Assembly: GCA_964059195.1 (NCBI GenBank)
Contig: CAXKWD010000011.1
Coordinates: 34,462,066-34,526,065, forward strand
Direction of reading: 5' to 3'
Source: Ectobius pallidus
Lineage: Eukaryota; Arthropoda; Insecta; Blattodea; Ectobiidae
Length of the DNA stretch: 64,000 nucleotides
Shown in pieces: positions 35,493 through 47,260 of the stretch. The first letter of the stretch is position 1; each line of letters opens with the position of its first letter. The translations under genes and the position numbers were made by a program. The notes beneath the pieces were generated by a model, which was not told the DNA's origin, did not search any database, and was given only the letters and a program-made list of their open reading frames with translations.

Positions 35493-35687
35493 TGCCTAAT
35501 TTCGCAGTACCCCTAATTTCGCAGTATCTTTATATTTTATTTATTGTAAAATTGGGAACAGTAGTGGAAATATTTCATCTTATATACATTTTATACATTT
35601 TTTCAAATTTTTCCATTACTGTTCCTGATTTTGCAGTAAATAAAATAAAAAGATACTGCGAAATTAGGGGTACTGCGAAATCAGGCA
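35493..35687. mobile_element. Palindromic element, 195 bp, with doubled CTAATTTCGCAGTA word
   Basis: The arms of about 80 bp start TGCCTAATTTCGCAGTACCC and continue CTAATTTCGCAGTATCTTT. The right arm is the complement with few changes. Each arm therefore has two direct copies of (C)TRATTTCGCAGTA. It lies 12 bases from the previous MITE. The target duplication is unclear. Confidence 0.85.
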
Positions 35688-36617
35688 CGTATGCCCCTAC
35701 TCCTCAAGCTCGAAAAAATCTATAATTTCTTTCTCTTTTTTCGCTTATTTTTCTTCTTTCTAAGTGGTAAAAATAAAACGTTCGATAAATGACTTCAAAA
35801 AACTATAAATAATTATAACAAAAGTGCTATAACCTTCTCTAAACACATCACGAAACTATTCGTTCACCAGATCTGATCCCCTCCATGCTGTTTATGTTCC
35901 CTCTTTAACTGCCAGTCCTTGCTGAGTTGTGAGCTGGAATTACTGCCTCAATTGGGAATGTGGCTATTCTGTGGCAAGAGATTGACTTTGGATTTGATGT
36001 CTGTCATATTACAAACGGAAGTCAGATCAACCCAAAACAACTGCTTCATTATCTGAAATTATCCGAAATTATTTTTATCCGAAATTTTAAACTCAGTAAT
36101 GGCAAGGTCATATTACCATCAAACAAAACTTGATATTTGTTTACCTACTCACGCTATTTATTGTATTTATGCAGATATTCGTATATCCTACCATTTTGTC
36201 CCCAAAAAATAGTTTTCGGTACCGCTCTACATTTTGCTTCCATTTCTCTTATCAAAATATTTTCTCTAGGTGTCAGCGCAGTTTGCTAAGAGACAAAATA
36301 CGAGCTGAAGCCCGTTGAAGCTCGATGTCTTTCCATTCTTTATATCAGAAACAGCTTGCATACAGTTAAAATCGTACAGTGACATGTTAAAAAAAATTAA
36401 AAAATGATGTCCAATTGAAAAGGGGGCGTCAACATTTGTGGCTAAAAATATTCAGGGGTGGTAGCGGACCGATTATTAAATTGGGTAGGCTTAGACAAGT
36501 GGATACAGTGCAAGATGTTGTGCAATCTATAAGCCATAGGTAGAGAAACCAGCTTGGAGGGACATTAGCATTAGATTAAATCGACACAAATTATGTAGAG
36601 TAAATTATAATCATAAG
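35688..36617. other. Spacer, no supported gene
   Basis: No gene or repeat structure is supported. Confidence 0.5.
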
Positions 36618-36953
36618 CTATTCTGTGCTAACTCCATCCAGCCATCCCTCGCAAACTCTACTTCCCTTAAATCCATTCTAATATTGTCTTTCTACCTTCA
36701 TCTAGATCTTTCGAGTGGCCTATTGCGTTTGGGTCTCCCAGTCAATATTTTTGAGATATGTTTTTCCTCCCCCATGCGCGCAACGTGTCCAGCTCATTTC
36801 ATTCTGCGTGATTTAATTACCACTAGTATATTCGGTGGTGAACAGTGCAGGCTATGAAGTTCGTCAGTATGCAGTTTTCTCCAGTCCCCGTTTTCTCTCT
36901 CTTAGGTCCGAATATTTTCCTAAGCACCCTGTTTTCGAACACTCTGAGATTAT

Positions 36954-36954
<1 letters not shown>
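36618..36954 (-). mobile_element. LINE C-terminal fragment, both ends truncated
   Basis: The minus strand matches the family at 19120: complement words for GCTAACTCCATCCAGCCATC, GAGATATGTTTTTCCTCC and CCATGCGCGCAACGTGTCC lie in the coding tail. The 3' untranslated part and (AAGT)n tail are missing. Several indels break the frame. The element's 5' side abuts an (AAT)n array. Confidence 0.8.

Positions 36955-37029
<75 letters not shown>
36955..37029. repeat. (AAT)n microsatellite, ~75 bp
   Basis: About 25 uninterrupted units. It directly adjoins the LINE fragment. Confidence 0.95.
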
Positions 37030-37031
<2 letters not shown>

Positions 37032-37146
37032 GAATAATAATAATTATAATAACAGCTACATAACACAGGTCTACAGATAAAAGGTTGCCCCTCGATATGT
37101 ATTGTAGGGCCTATAGTGTCACTAATGCATGCCAACTCTGGTGTCT

Positions 37147-37445
37147 GTAAAGTAAAGTGATCCCTATACAGGCCATGGAGGCCCAGAGGGTTCCAGGAGG
37201 CTGAGACTCCCAGATTTTGGACATTCGTCACGTGAAGATGGTAAGGTTGTCTGCCTTACGCACCGGCCGTCTTTACCCCCAGGATTGCTCCTGGTACTCA
37301 TTTCTGTTGGAGGCTGAGTCGACCCCAGGGCCATAGTGCCACCAGAAGGATTAGGCCAATTGAAAAACTCCAACTACCTCATCGCGAATCGAACCTGCAA
37401 CCTTTCGGTTTGTAGCGCAGCGCCTCAACCACTACGCTACGGCGT
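37147..37445 (-). mobile_element. tRNA-derived SINE (family C), near full length
   Basis: On the minus strand a tRNA-like head has an A box (TAGCGTAGTGG near 37441-37431) and a B box (GGTTCGATTCG near 37395-37385). The body is shared with 25352-25628, and the tail is TTTACTTTAC. It is most likely mobilised by a LINE. The frames over it (for example 37164-37373) are artefacts. Confidence 0.9.
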
Positions 37446-38742
37446 ACCCCGTTCTTAATTTATGTGTATCTCTTTGTAAAGTGACCTTGGGATCCTCTTC
37501 CTAAGATGTTAGCTTTAGATACCTGCTGTTATAATAGAAGAATACGACTGTCATTAAATTTATAAAAGGTTATAAGTAAAGGCTATAAAAATTAGTTTAA
37601 AGAAATGTCGCTCCCCCATTCTTGAACGAGGGGTTAGTAAAGTAACTTCGCAATATCCAGCAAAGTGGATTAGTTGAATGGGTGGGTGGGGCGTGGATAG
37701 ATTTTGAATGGAGTCTCGACACAGGTATGGCCTTACAAGCTCATAGAATACTCTCCCCTCACCCATCACAAAGAATTGACTGTATCCATTGATTTTCCAT
37801 CGTAGCCTTAATTGCAAACCGATTTGGTCAAGTGGGAGGTTGTAATGTGTTGAAGAGTTGGATGGGGTTGGAAGGGAGGGAAAGGGTCCGGAACCGCGGA
37901 GATTGGCTTAATTTATTGGTACCATTAAAACTCAGCTCAGCAACCACCTCTACCATGGGGTTCCCGCTTTTCTTAAGGGGCAGGGTGGCGTTAATGGTGT
38001 TGGCAAGGCTCGAAAAGGGGAGAGGCTCTCTCAACTTGCTTGACCCTACCACCTTACGTCCTTACAGGCAACCAAAGGCATTTTAATAATGGCCAAGGAG
38101 GCTGTAATGAGGAGCTGAGGCCTATTCTCTCTGGCCAGTAGGAAATTTGCTGAATAAGGACGAGAAGCGGGATTTCAAGGTCACAGACCTTACTCCCGGA
38201 AGTTCAACGATGTTAGTAAGAAAAGGGATAAACAAAAGGGGAAGAAATGTTGGACAAGGGTTAGACTAGTGTTGGAAAGAGGAAAATAAAGGGAAGAAAA
38301 ATGGAAAGTGGGGTTGAAAAAGAAAGAAAATTGGTGCAAGGGGAAGAGTGCCCAGCTGTTACGCACCACTCCGTACTCTTGTGTTGCTGTTAGTAGCCAC
38401 TTCATTTTCTACATGTCTTGGTATAAGAATAGTAAAGGAACGAATGGTATTGTTAAGTAATTGGCGTATAAATGTGCCGTTGATGTAAATGATGCCAGCA
38501 GAATTCTGATACCAGATAACCCATCGCTGCAATCTAAGTATTTAATAATTCATCAGTGTTTAATAAATAATAAATGATTTGAAAAGAAACTGCCGATTAT
38601 GTCTTAATACTATTTACAGTTGTTTAGGACATTAATATTTCTCCAAGCTCAGACGTATGTTCCTTCTATGTTAGAGAATTGTGCAAAATTTTCTGATACA
38701 ACTGTTTGTAAAATTTCGCTTGTGTTATTGTTATTATTAATC
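37446..38742. other. GC-richer spacer, no supported gene
   Basis: The 37600-38420 part has more G and C than its surroundings and several short frames on both strands, none with a recognisable domain or codon signal. A decayed repeat is possible. Confidence 0.4.
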
Positions 38743-38990
38743 CGAAAAAAAAACTCCGTGGCGCTACATACATGAAGGCACAAGGCCTACCACCTGACCG
38801 CTGCGTCATCTACCATAGGCAGATGGCAGGATTGGGGGCATGTGGTCAGCATGCCGACACCCACGGCCGTTAATGGTGGCTTCCATGACACTGTTTATAG
38901 TCGTTTCCGGAAGTCTTGGCATCCAGGGGTTACTTCCTGAAACATCCGTCGATTTCAGCCGGGTTTGATCCAGAACTGACTAAATTACTG
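38743..38990 (-). mobile_element. SINE family B, variant copy
   Basis: On the minus strand it ends with the family B 3' end (GGTCAGGTGGTAGGCCTTG and GTAGCGCCACGGAGTTT). Upstream are CATTAACGGCCGTGGGTGTC and GGATCAAACCCGG (decayed B-box region). The central part differs from 63378-63693, suggesting a subfamily. Confidence 0.75.
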
Positions 38991-39306
38991 TGCTGTAATT
39001 TAATTTATTGATTAATCTGACGATAACAATGAATACTTCGCAGAATAAAGTGTGTAAATATTTATAATTGCGGTAGTGCACTCTTAAGAGCATTAATGTA
39101 ACTTTGAACAGTATTTCTACATTTGTTTTAGCTTGAATCTTTATAAATGTATATTTGATATATTAAATAACTTGCACACTATTTCATATAGCCTAACATA
39201 TTGCACATAGGCATGCATAAAGGTATTATTAAGAAGATGCGTTTCCTATTGTAAGGTGATATAATTTGGAAATTATATTTGCACTTCGAAATGTATTATT
39301 ACATTC

Positions 39307-39712
39307 CAGATCAAAGGTTTCCAACTTCAAGAGGTCCCAGGGTCAATATTATATCCAGGAGTTGCCTGGCGGGCCTCCCAATTTTTGGGCGATAAAATTA
39401 GACAAAATAAATACTATGATCTAAAAATAAAGAAGATAATAATAATAATTGCATAGACTAAGACTCTCTAAAATAAGCTTGAAATTTGCTTATATTATAC
39501 ACCAGTAATTCACCTAAAAATTTTGAGTTGCGTACTTTATAACACTAGACCTGAATTTCTATAAGCAAAAAAGGAATGGAATTACAAACTTAAATTAGGT
39601 ATTAAATTTTTTTCTCTAAAATCTAATACTCATTGATGCTATAAAACATATTTTAATAAAACGTTAATTTTTTTAACTATATTTGCGGGCCTCTAGTTGA
39701 AAGCACCCGTTC
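39307..39712. mobile_element. Possible hAT-like relic
   Basis: GGTTTCCAACTTCAAGAGGT near 39317 and the complement of GCGGGCCTCTAGTTGAAA near 39685-39702 look like degraded inverted ends of a CAGNGGTTTCCAAC-type element. No target duplication is visible. Confidence 0.4.
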
Positions 39713-39832
39713 TTAATTTCAACTCCTACTGGACCGACGTAGTGAAGGTAATTTGCGTCAAAACACAGGTTTATAATATCGCAGTTGTGGTAATGTGACT
39801 CTACAGTAGGCAAGGATATCATGTGCCATGTC

Positions 39833-40114
39833 CAGTGGCGGATCCAGAGAGACATTTTGGGGGGGGGGGGAACTAAAGTAGAGAGGGGAGTTTTTACTCA
39901 TAAAAATTAATTATATCCAGTACACAATTGAAAACAAAATGAAAATTTCAGCATTTTCTTACAAAGGTATTTCAAAATAATGAATGTCGTTGCTTTAATT
40001 TAAGTATTTGGGATATGTTCTAATAAATTTTCAATAATTTGTGCTTAATGTTACAAATTTGGGGGGGGGGGGAATTTCCCCCATTTCCCCCCCCCCCCCG
40101 TGGATCCGCCCCTG
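39833..40114. mobile_element. hAT-like MITE, 282 bp, perfect 8-bp target duplication
   Basis: The ends are CAGTGGCGGATCCA and TGGATCCGCCCCTG. GCCATGTC occurs at 39825-39832 and 40115-40122. Long G runs (39857-39870 and 40061-40072) and a C run (40087-40099) lie just inside the ends. Non-coding. Confidence 0.97.
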
Positions 40115-40122
40115 GCCATGTC

Positions 40123-41813
40123 TGAACAATTAGTAACGAAACACCAAAGGCATTGATAAATTGGAATAGAAGTGTTTAGTGCTATTTGGGATATGATTCT
40201 GTTTACTGTTGTGGGTTTGGTCGCGTCTCTTGACACAGACCAGACGCTAGCTAGCATTTTCAATACATGCTCACGCAGGCACCATTGAATTGTCCCATAA
40301 ACCTTCCTCTGGATATGGGTGAAGGAAGGTTCCAGACAGAGGTCAATGAGCGAATTGTTATTTCAGCGTTCGTGAGTAGTTGCATAACTGGTATGTCACC
40401 ATATGGAGAATTCGTTTATTTAAACTGTACTGCTGACTTATCTTATTAAAATCTCAAGCTGCTGTATTTGTGTTTATCTATGTTTATTTCGCACATTGAA
40501 ACAGTCATAAAAGTCCTGCAGATAAAATGTAATTTTGCATTACCTAAGCACAACGTCGATTCCTCTTCGCAGATGGTACAGACCCCTGTCACCTTGAATA
40601 CAACTTTACAGAAATATGTAATAATCACATGAGATCTTCATTTACATTCACTGTAATCCTAATCTGCTAAAAGTATTATCAGAAGTGATAAAAATAAACA
40701 CTAACATAACTTTAAAGGAAATATTTATTTGTATTTCAGTATGTTAACTGAAAATAATAAATTAATAAAGAAGAACGTAGGGGCGCTCTAATATTACTTT
40801 TAATTTGAGTAATACCACCATATGAGCCACTCAGAAGCCAAACTGACTAACTCCAGTTTATATATTTTTTCTTCTATTGGTTGTATTTTACAGGTCCAGG
40901 AAAGTAATATTTCATTAATTTACTCAAATAAGATTTAATTTAAAGCTGGTTATTTGTTATAAAGTCTATACATATCATATAGAACTCATAAGCATTTTAA
41001 ATCTATAACTGTTTAAAGTAGTTATCCACTTTTTGTGAAATGGAAGATGTAAATACCATGAAAAATCACGTGACATCTGGTAATAATACTATTGGAGATA
41101 AAAAAAATACTAGCAATGTTTTGTAACAATCGAACATCGACAAAATGCATTTGGAACACAAAAACAGAAATTGTTCGCTTTCTTAAATTCTTAAAAAAAA
41201 AGTTTAGTTATTTGTATTAATTTTTTAGAAATATTTTAATGCTGTCTTTTTATTTCCGTAAGCAAAATGTTTCCTAAAATAGTCGTTGTATGGTGTACCA
41301 TGAACATTTATGGTTTTCCACAGCGTGAAGGTAGAGAATAAAATGTTATGTAATTACTTAGATATCCCAGCTCTGCTTATCGACAATAATTTATTCCTTA
41401 CTGATTTGAATTTCAAGTATTTACGATAAACAAACAAAAATAAAAGTTATAGGATTGTGAGCCCTTCTTCCCTTCGTGTTAATAGTATTAATTATTCTTT
41501 AATATCATTGCAATATACTTATAATTGACTATCATACGAATACCAGCGCAGAGTTTTATTTTGCAGTAGATTAGATGATCGGTCTTCGAACTGAGACAGG
41601 TCACGAGAACACATTCTCTAGTGTTTACTCTACAGATGCTTCATTCCGTTAAGCTTTAAAAACGAGGGATAAGTCCATCGTCAACGAATGTGACCATAGG
41701 AGTGGGAGAAATGGGCTGAAAGCTAATAGGCTGGTTCTTTTGACCAGCCTATAGACAAACTTTCTGTCACGTTTTATTTAATTCATACTTTTATTTTTCC
41801 CCTGTCAAGACTC
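40123..41813. other. AT-rich spacer, no supported gene
   Basis: No gene is seen. A 10-12 bp hairpin (TAGGCTGGTT...AACCAGCCTA-like) lies at about 41728-41752. Confidence 0.5.
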
Positions 41814-41925
41814 AGGACATAAAGCTCATGCCACCCAGCCAACTGGACAACGTTGCAGATTCACACTCGGGAAATCATGGGTTCGGATCCCGTGGACGGT
41901 TGGTCAGAATGGGGTTTTAGTAATT
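41814..41925 (+). mobile_element. tRNA-like SINE head
   Basis: GCCACCCAGCCAACTGGACA is followed about 40 bases later by a strong B box, GGGTTCGGATCCCG (41880-41893). The downstream body is not recognised. Confidence 0.55.
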
Positions 41926-42117
41926 TTCCCCCCTCGTAGACTAGAACGTGGGATTGGAATTAACTTATGTTTTACTTTAGAATGGTATAATAAAATTCCT
42001 CTCAAATGACTAACCGATGTTGAAGGTAATGTAAACATTACTGAATAAATAATCCTTACCTTACCATAGATATCTGGCATGGATCGAGAACATTCCTTTG
42101 TTTCCGAATGAAGCAAT

Positions 42118-42180
42118 GCCAGAACTTTTATATTCAGATTATTAGCAAATACATGATAATATTATATTAGTTAACATCAT
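42118..42180. repeat. Dispersed repeat fragment shared with ~3745-3800
   Basis: Both places contain AACTTTTA(C/T)A and GATTATTAGCAAATACAT-like sequence followed by ATAATA...TTAGTTA. The family is unknown. Confidence 0.55.
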
Positions 42181-42271
42181 TAGTATTTTGTTTCATAAGA
42201 ATGTTTTATAATAACATTAGTTATGAGTCCATGGCCCTAAATTATTAGTAGATACTACTAGGCCTAATATT

Positions 42272-42350
42272 GTCCACCGCCGTGGGTGAATCGGCAGCGC
42301 ACCAGCCTTCCACTGCGGTGGTCCGGATTCGATTTCCGGCTGGCCGGGCA
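42272..42350 (+). mobile_element. tRNA-like SINE head
   Basis: CCGCCGTGGGTGAATCGGCA (A-box region) and GGATTCGATTTCCGG (B box, about 42326-42340) stand at tRNA-like spacing. The body beyond 42360 is AT-rich and not recognised. Confidence 0.6.
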
Positions 42351-42898
42351 ATTCATTGCTATATAAAACTAAATATAAGTAATAATGGTAAATTTATTCA
42401 TCCTTTTTAAAATTCTGTGTCATTTTTCACTATTTTTAGCTCATAAATGCAGTTTTTTCATTATTTTGTGGTTATTAAATGCCTTGCCCTAGTTTTGAGC
42501 AATTTATATGAAATAGGCCGCATTCTCATTTTGGTTTGCCAACTTTATTGAAAAACCGCAAAGGGACATTTTATTCCTTATTATTTCCTCTGCTGATGTG
42601 GGAAAAAAGAAAAGAGTACAGATAATACTTATCCATTAAAGCATAATTAACGTTTCAGTTTTTTTTTTTCTGACAAGTATGAATGGAATTGTTCTGTTTG
42701 TTTATACCGAAGGAAAGATTGCTAAAGTCTGTACAGTTATTCCCTTTCCTCTCTTATTGTAAATGTCTTATAAATTACAGGAATGTTTCTTTTAAATTAT
42801 TTGACGTTTTTATCTATTCCGTAGAATACTCTGTCTGCCATCTACTGTGTAAAATATGCAGGTATTCTTCAGATGCTGGAAAATAATATAACCTACTG

Positions 42899-43153
42899 CA
42901 GCGTTTCTCAACCTTTTTGAACCCGAGGACCTCTAAAATGTCTAAAAACTTTTACGAACCCCTAATTTTACATCCCATTTTTAAAAGAAGGCCTATATCC
43001 CTAATATTTGGGGTATTAATTATAGATCATTATATCGAAATATGTGAAAAAATTTACTTCTTTATTTTCCACTTGCATTATGATATTTTTTTAATTATGT
43101 CTGCGGACCATCTGCACCATAGTGGTCCGCGGACCATAGGTTGAGAAACGCTG
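42899..43153. mobile_element. hAT-like MITE, 255 bp, 7/8 target duplication
   Basis: The ends CAGCGTTTCTCAACC and GGTTGAGAAACGCTG are perfect complements. The flanks ACCTACTG (42891-42898) and GCCTACTG (43154-43161) differ at one base. The end sequence is of the widespread TTTCTCAACC type of hAT elements. Non-coding. Confidence 0.95.
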
Positions 43154-43161
43154 GCCTACTG

Positions 43162-44237
43162 TACTTCGTAGTAATCGGATCGACACGGCTGACACTATAG
43201 CTGTTGAAGTGTCCAGTTGAGCGAAAGTTTTTAGTAACTTGGACAACGTAGAGAACGTCGAGGGTCAGAGAAAAATACGTTGAGTGCTGAATGTGGCCCG
43301 CGGGCTCCCAGTTGTCTCACACTGCCGTAAGTCATCTCATGTCTGTCGCCTCATCCGAGGGAACTCTCACCATTCTACTCCCCCACGCAGGCAGGGCTAA
43401 TGCTATTGTGCTCAGATAACGCATTATTTCAACCTCAATGGAGCCCCAAGTGCCTGTCACTTTTCACAAACTGGCTACTGCATGCAGCATTTAAAAAAGT
43501 GATCCCCACATAGTACACGTACCAGTACCTCAGCCCTATAGGGACGGTGACAAATTTACAGGGAGGCTTTTCAATGCTTTTGTCATTGCCACATCTAATC
43601 GAATTTCAGAAAAGTATTACAATACTATGATCTAATTTTTATTGAATTTTTGGTAATTTATTTGAGTTGATCCTGTACTGTTCTAACGTGGAAAAACCGG
43701 AAACCATGATTTTAAATAAATAAATAAATAAAAACAATTTTAACTCAAGGTTGATTTTTTTTGCCTTGTGCAATTTCAATTACCGCCATTTTTAAAAACC
43801 CTTGCGGCAACATTTGAAAATTCTTATCCTTCTGTAAAAACTGTTCGCACTGAGGGAAAACCTATGAAGGAAAATGTAATAAAAAGTGAAAAATATACAT
43901 TTTCTGTTTTAGTATTACTTTTTCAATATTCACAGAGTAAAGAGTAACCAGAAGCTCTTACCAGGTAGGGTAATGCCGCTTTAAACGGAAAGTGAAGATC
44001 CCCGTCAGGATTTGAACCCGGGAACGCTTGTACCAGAGGCATAAGCCCTAGCGATGAATTAATAGGGGATCTTAGGAAATAGAATTACAAAATATTATCA
44101 TGATGTACTTAAATTTTTAAAAAAAAATTTGCTCCTTTTTCCAGCTTATAACATGTACCATCTTTATATAATATTTTGTATCTATCGCAGTACATTTATA
44201 GACCCTAATCGAATCAAGGCACATAACGTATCTGCTT
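43162..44237. other. Spacer with relics
   Basis: GTGGCCCGCGGGCTCCCAG (43294-43312) resembles an isolated hAT end. The segment 43970-44050 has a minus-strand B-box-like GGGTTCAAATCC, probably a SINE head relic. (AAAT)n lies near 43714-43731. No gene is seen. Confidence 0.45.
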
Positions 44238-44245
44238 GTACATAG

Positions 44246-44514
44246 CATAGGCGTAACCAGGCCGACCATATGGGGGGTTATAACATCTGGAGAGGGGGGT
44301 TTCGGGGTCCTCCCCCGGAAAATTTTAAAAATTAAGATGCACAATAACGAGTTTTAAGCTTCCCACGCTTTAAACTCATATTAAGTAATTTATAAGCAGA
44401 TTTTTAAAAAAGGTGACATATCACAATAATGAAATAAATAGTACAATTTTCCCTTTTTTAATCAATGGGGGGGGGGTTTCAAACCCCCAACCCCCCCCCC
44501 TCGGTACGCCTATG
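44246..44514. mobile_element. hAT-like MITE, 269 bp, perfect 8-bp target duplication
   Basis: The element starts CATAGGCGTAACCAGG and ends TCGGTACGCCTATG. GTACATAG occurs at 44238-44245 and 44515-44522. It shares its whole body with 51296-51520 (TTAAAAATTAAGATGCACAA, GTTTTAAGCTTCCCACGCTT) but keeps about 30 more bases in the middle. Non-coding. Confidence 0.97.
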
Positions 44515-44522
44515 GTACATAG

Positions 44523-45489
44523 CCCATTTATTGCATCTGTAGGACAGTTCAAGATGATGTTATATTTTAAACATAGAATTATACATAAAATTTCCGAGAA
44601 ATCCTAGGGAAATGGGGGAATTCAAGAGGGGAAGGAAAATATCTCCATATGAGCGACTTTATTATTAGCCTGTTATATGTTAGGACAGCGAAAAAAGTAA
44701 GCAAAAGATGTTGAATATTTCAATGGGACATAATGTTTGTTTATGATAAATTAGTATTTAAAAAATAAATTAAAAAAATTATACTGTTTTAAGTAGCTTC
44801 AATAAAAATTGCACGTATTGACATTCGGTTGCAATCTCAAAAGATTGGTTGGTATTTTCGGAATTTAGATTTTTCGTTAGGCTGGCCTTAAATTAGGATT
44901 TAGGGTAGAGTTAGATCTGGTGAGATTTCCATCATCTTGGACACAATAATTGCCCCTGCAGGTCCTGTCAAGTATGCTTGCTTCTTAGGTCACACCTTAA
45001 TAGCTCACACATCTCTGGTATCTTATTTTAATTTTTTCTTCGTCACAAGATGAAGACGCTATTAGGTTCTGTGGCGTCTATCTATGTGCGGAATTATTAC
45101 AAACATACTTATTCAAATTATGTGTGAAAATTTCTTAAGGAATCCAGGACCTGAATAGTCCTAGGGGCACCTATACGGTTGGTCGCCACTAGCCATATGC
45201 AATAAATTCGTTTGGACTGCCCTCTGAGGGTCAAGGAAACATTTCAATCTTCAGTAGCGGTGAGTGACGCGTGGAAATGCTGGCATACGTAGATGTGAGT
45301 CATAGACCCCACGCGTTCCCACAGGACAAAGCACAAGCCTGGTTACAACACAGGAGAATGGATGTATAGGTCAATAATCGGAAGTACAGTTACTCTCAAA
45401 ACTTAACGCACTTCCATTCAAGAATTCCGTTCACTTAAACTGAATGACATTTAGGTATTTTAACGCAAATATTTTAGATAACTTTATCT
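44523..45489. other. Spacer, no supported gene
   Basis: No gene or repeat structure is supported. Confidence 0.5.
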
Positions 45490-45772
45490 GGAGACTAAAA
45501 CTAAAAACTAAACTCCGTGGCGCTTCATCCCTGAAGGGACAAGGACTAACACCCGACCGCTGCGTCATCTAGCATAGGCAGATGGCAGGATTGGGGGCAT
45601 GTGGTCAGCATCAAGTAGCTCTATCAAGTAGCTCCTCAATTTGAATCACGAGGCTGAATGCACCCGTTCCAGACCTCCCTGCCTCGGAAAAATCCGTGGA
45701 GGTACCGGGGGTCGAATCCGGGCCGACGGATCTGTAGTCAGCGACGCTAAACACAAGACCACGCCGCCGGTC
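45490..45772 (-). mobile_element. SINE family B copy
   Basis: On the minus strand it shows a tRNA-like head (GGCGTGGTCTTGTGTTTAGC), a B box (GGATTCGACCCCCGG near 45724-45710), CAAATTGAGGAGCTACTTGA, and the 3' end GTAGCGCCACGGAGTTTAG. It lacks part of the body between the AGCTACTTGA and ATGCTGACCACATG segments that is present at 63378-63693. The 3' tail is (TTTAG)n-like. Confidence 0.85.
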
Positions 45773-46014
45773 TATCTTGATACTACGTAGCCTAAATAGG
45801 GCATTTTCGCTAGCAGGGTTTACTGTTTACGTCTGTAGGCCTTAGACAGAAATATATAGTTTCAGATTAACTTATTTTGCAATAGTCTATTCTATTTCAA
45901 GGGTGAATAAATTCTAATCCAGTATTTGCTTCTGTGAAAGGTGAAAACCTTAAACCCCATTCAAAGTATCCGATCGCGCAATTCGAACCCACAACCTTCC
46001 AAAGGTGACTTTAT

Positions 46015-47104
46015 CAGGCCCGTAGCCAGGGTGGGCTAGAAGGGGGGCTCTACACCCCCAAATTTTGTATTGCACCTATAGATTTTTAGCATATAAAATC
46101 ATAAAAATCTATCTTTCCTTCTTTCTTTCTTTCTTTCTTTCTTTATCTTAGTTTTACCTCTCCCTTTTAGGATTTAAGCGACACAAGCCGCCCGGTCCCG
46201 AGAACTGTCGGGAGAAGGATTATCTGTGGATCACATACATACTTTTTTTGACCAGACAAGGACATGGAGGGCCTCCCCGGATGAGTGATCAATGCCGAGG
46301 CCGCCTCCGAGACAACACAAACACATAGGACGAGACACACCATTGACAAACACACACATACTCCAAACAAGGCGAGGATGGGATGAAGATGATAATGACG
46401 GCCAGATGATATCTGGGGACCACAAGGGCCTAAAGTTACCCGACATTTGTCTCACAGGTGAGGAAAACCCCCGGAAAAAACCCACCTAGGTAACTTGTCC
46501 CGACCAGGATTCGAACCCGCTGCGTGAGGGGAGCGAACGCATCCCCTACGCCACAGCGGTGGACCATAAAAATCTATACAAGAAGTAATTTGGAACTGTT
46601 CTTTAAATAGCTTTTGAAATGTACAATACGACAGCTTTTATATGTAATATTGTTTTCTGAGGTAGACTACGATGATAACTTACATTTCAATCAGAGATAT
46701 AGGCCTGCATACTGTAACATTGAGACCACATATTAACAAAGACCCTTGATATGGATCAGTTTGCAAAATTAACGTGAAGAAAGTTAGCTTTATAAGTGTT
46801 ACGCTTGTCTATTCATAATTTTCACTGGTAAATATGTGTCTAGGCCTAATCCTTCCACGTCTCTTTCAAAAGTTGATAATTTGTTGTAATTTTCAATATC
46901 TTATTTTCAGTGTCTGTAATTTGTGTTAATAAATTATTTTATCTGGTGGAGTGATTTTCTCCTTACTTACGATTCAGTTCACTTCTTCTTATTATTTATT
47001 TATTTTTTTGAGGTGGTGCTACATATCAAAAACATGCTAAACCTGATGGCCCCTTCTGAAATTTGATTTGCTCCTTCGAAAACTTGACCCTGGCTACGGG
47101 CATG
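46015..47104. mobile_element. Possible hAT-like element interrupted by a SINE
   Basis: CAGGCCCGTAGCCAGGGT on the left and ACCCTGGCTACGGGCATG on the right are inverted ends. Without the SINE at 46113-46564 and its duplicated flank the element would be about 625 bp. The flanking 8-mers GACTTTAT and TCTTGATC do not match, so the ends may come from two copies or a rearrangement. Confidence 0.6.
46113..46564 (-). mobile_element. tRNA-derived SINE (family D), perfect 13-bp target duplication
   Basis: On the minus strand it has a tRNA-like head with A box TGGCGTAGGGG and B box GGGTTCGAATCC, a 300-bp body, and an (AAAG)n tail (46113-46144). CATAAAAATCTAT occurs at 46100-46112 and 46565-46577. Small frames inside are not genes. 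Confidence 0.95.
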
Positions 47105-47154
47105 TCTTGATCTTGTGGTTTAAACTTATGAACTTAATATTTCCAATAATATGT

Positions 47155-47172
47155 AATATATATATATATACA

Positions 47173-47219
<47 letters not shown>

Positions 47220-47260
47220 CACACACAGGTATTTATATATATACAGGTATATATATATTG
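47155..47260. repeat. (TA)n microsatellite
   Basis: A long TA run (47155-47217) is interrupted by one CAG and followed by CACACACAGG and shorter TA tracts. Confidence 0.95.

Noticed and set aside
36845..37063. Frame with a long poly-Asn run (similar ones at 24157 and 59860)
   Set aside because: It is a translation of (AAT)n microsatellites joined to LINE or spacer sequence.
46167..46489. Three short frames on both strands
   Set aside because: All fall in the tRNA-derived SINE at 46113-46564.
47155..47260. Possible CRISPR or satellite array
   Set aside because: It is a plain (TA)n microsatellite. No regularly spaced repeat-spacer structure exists anywhere in the window.
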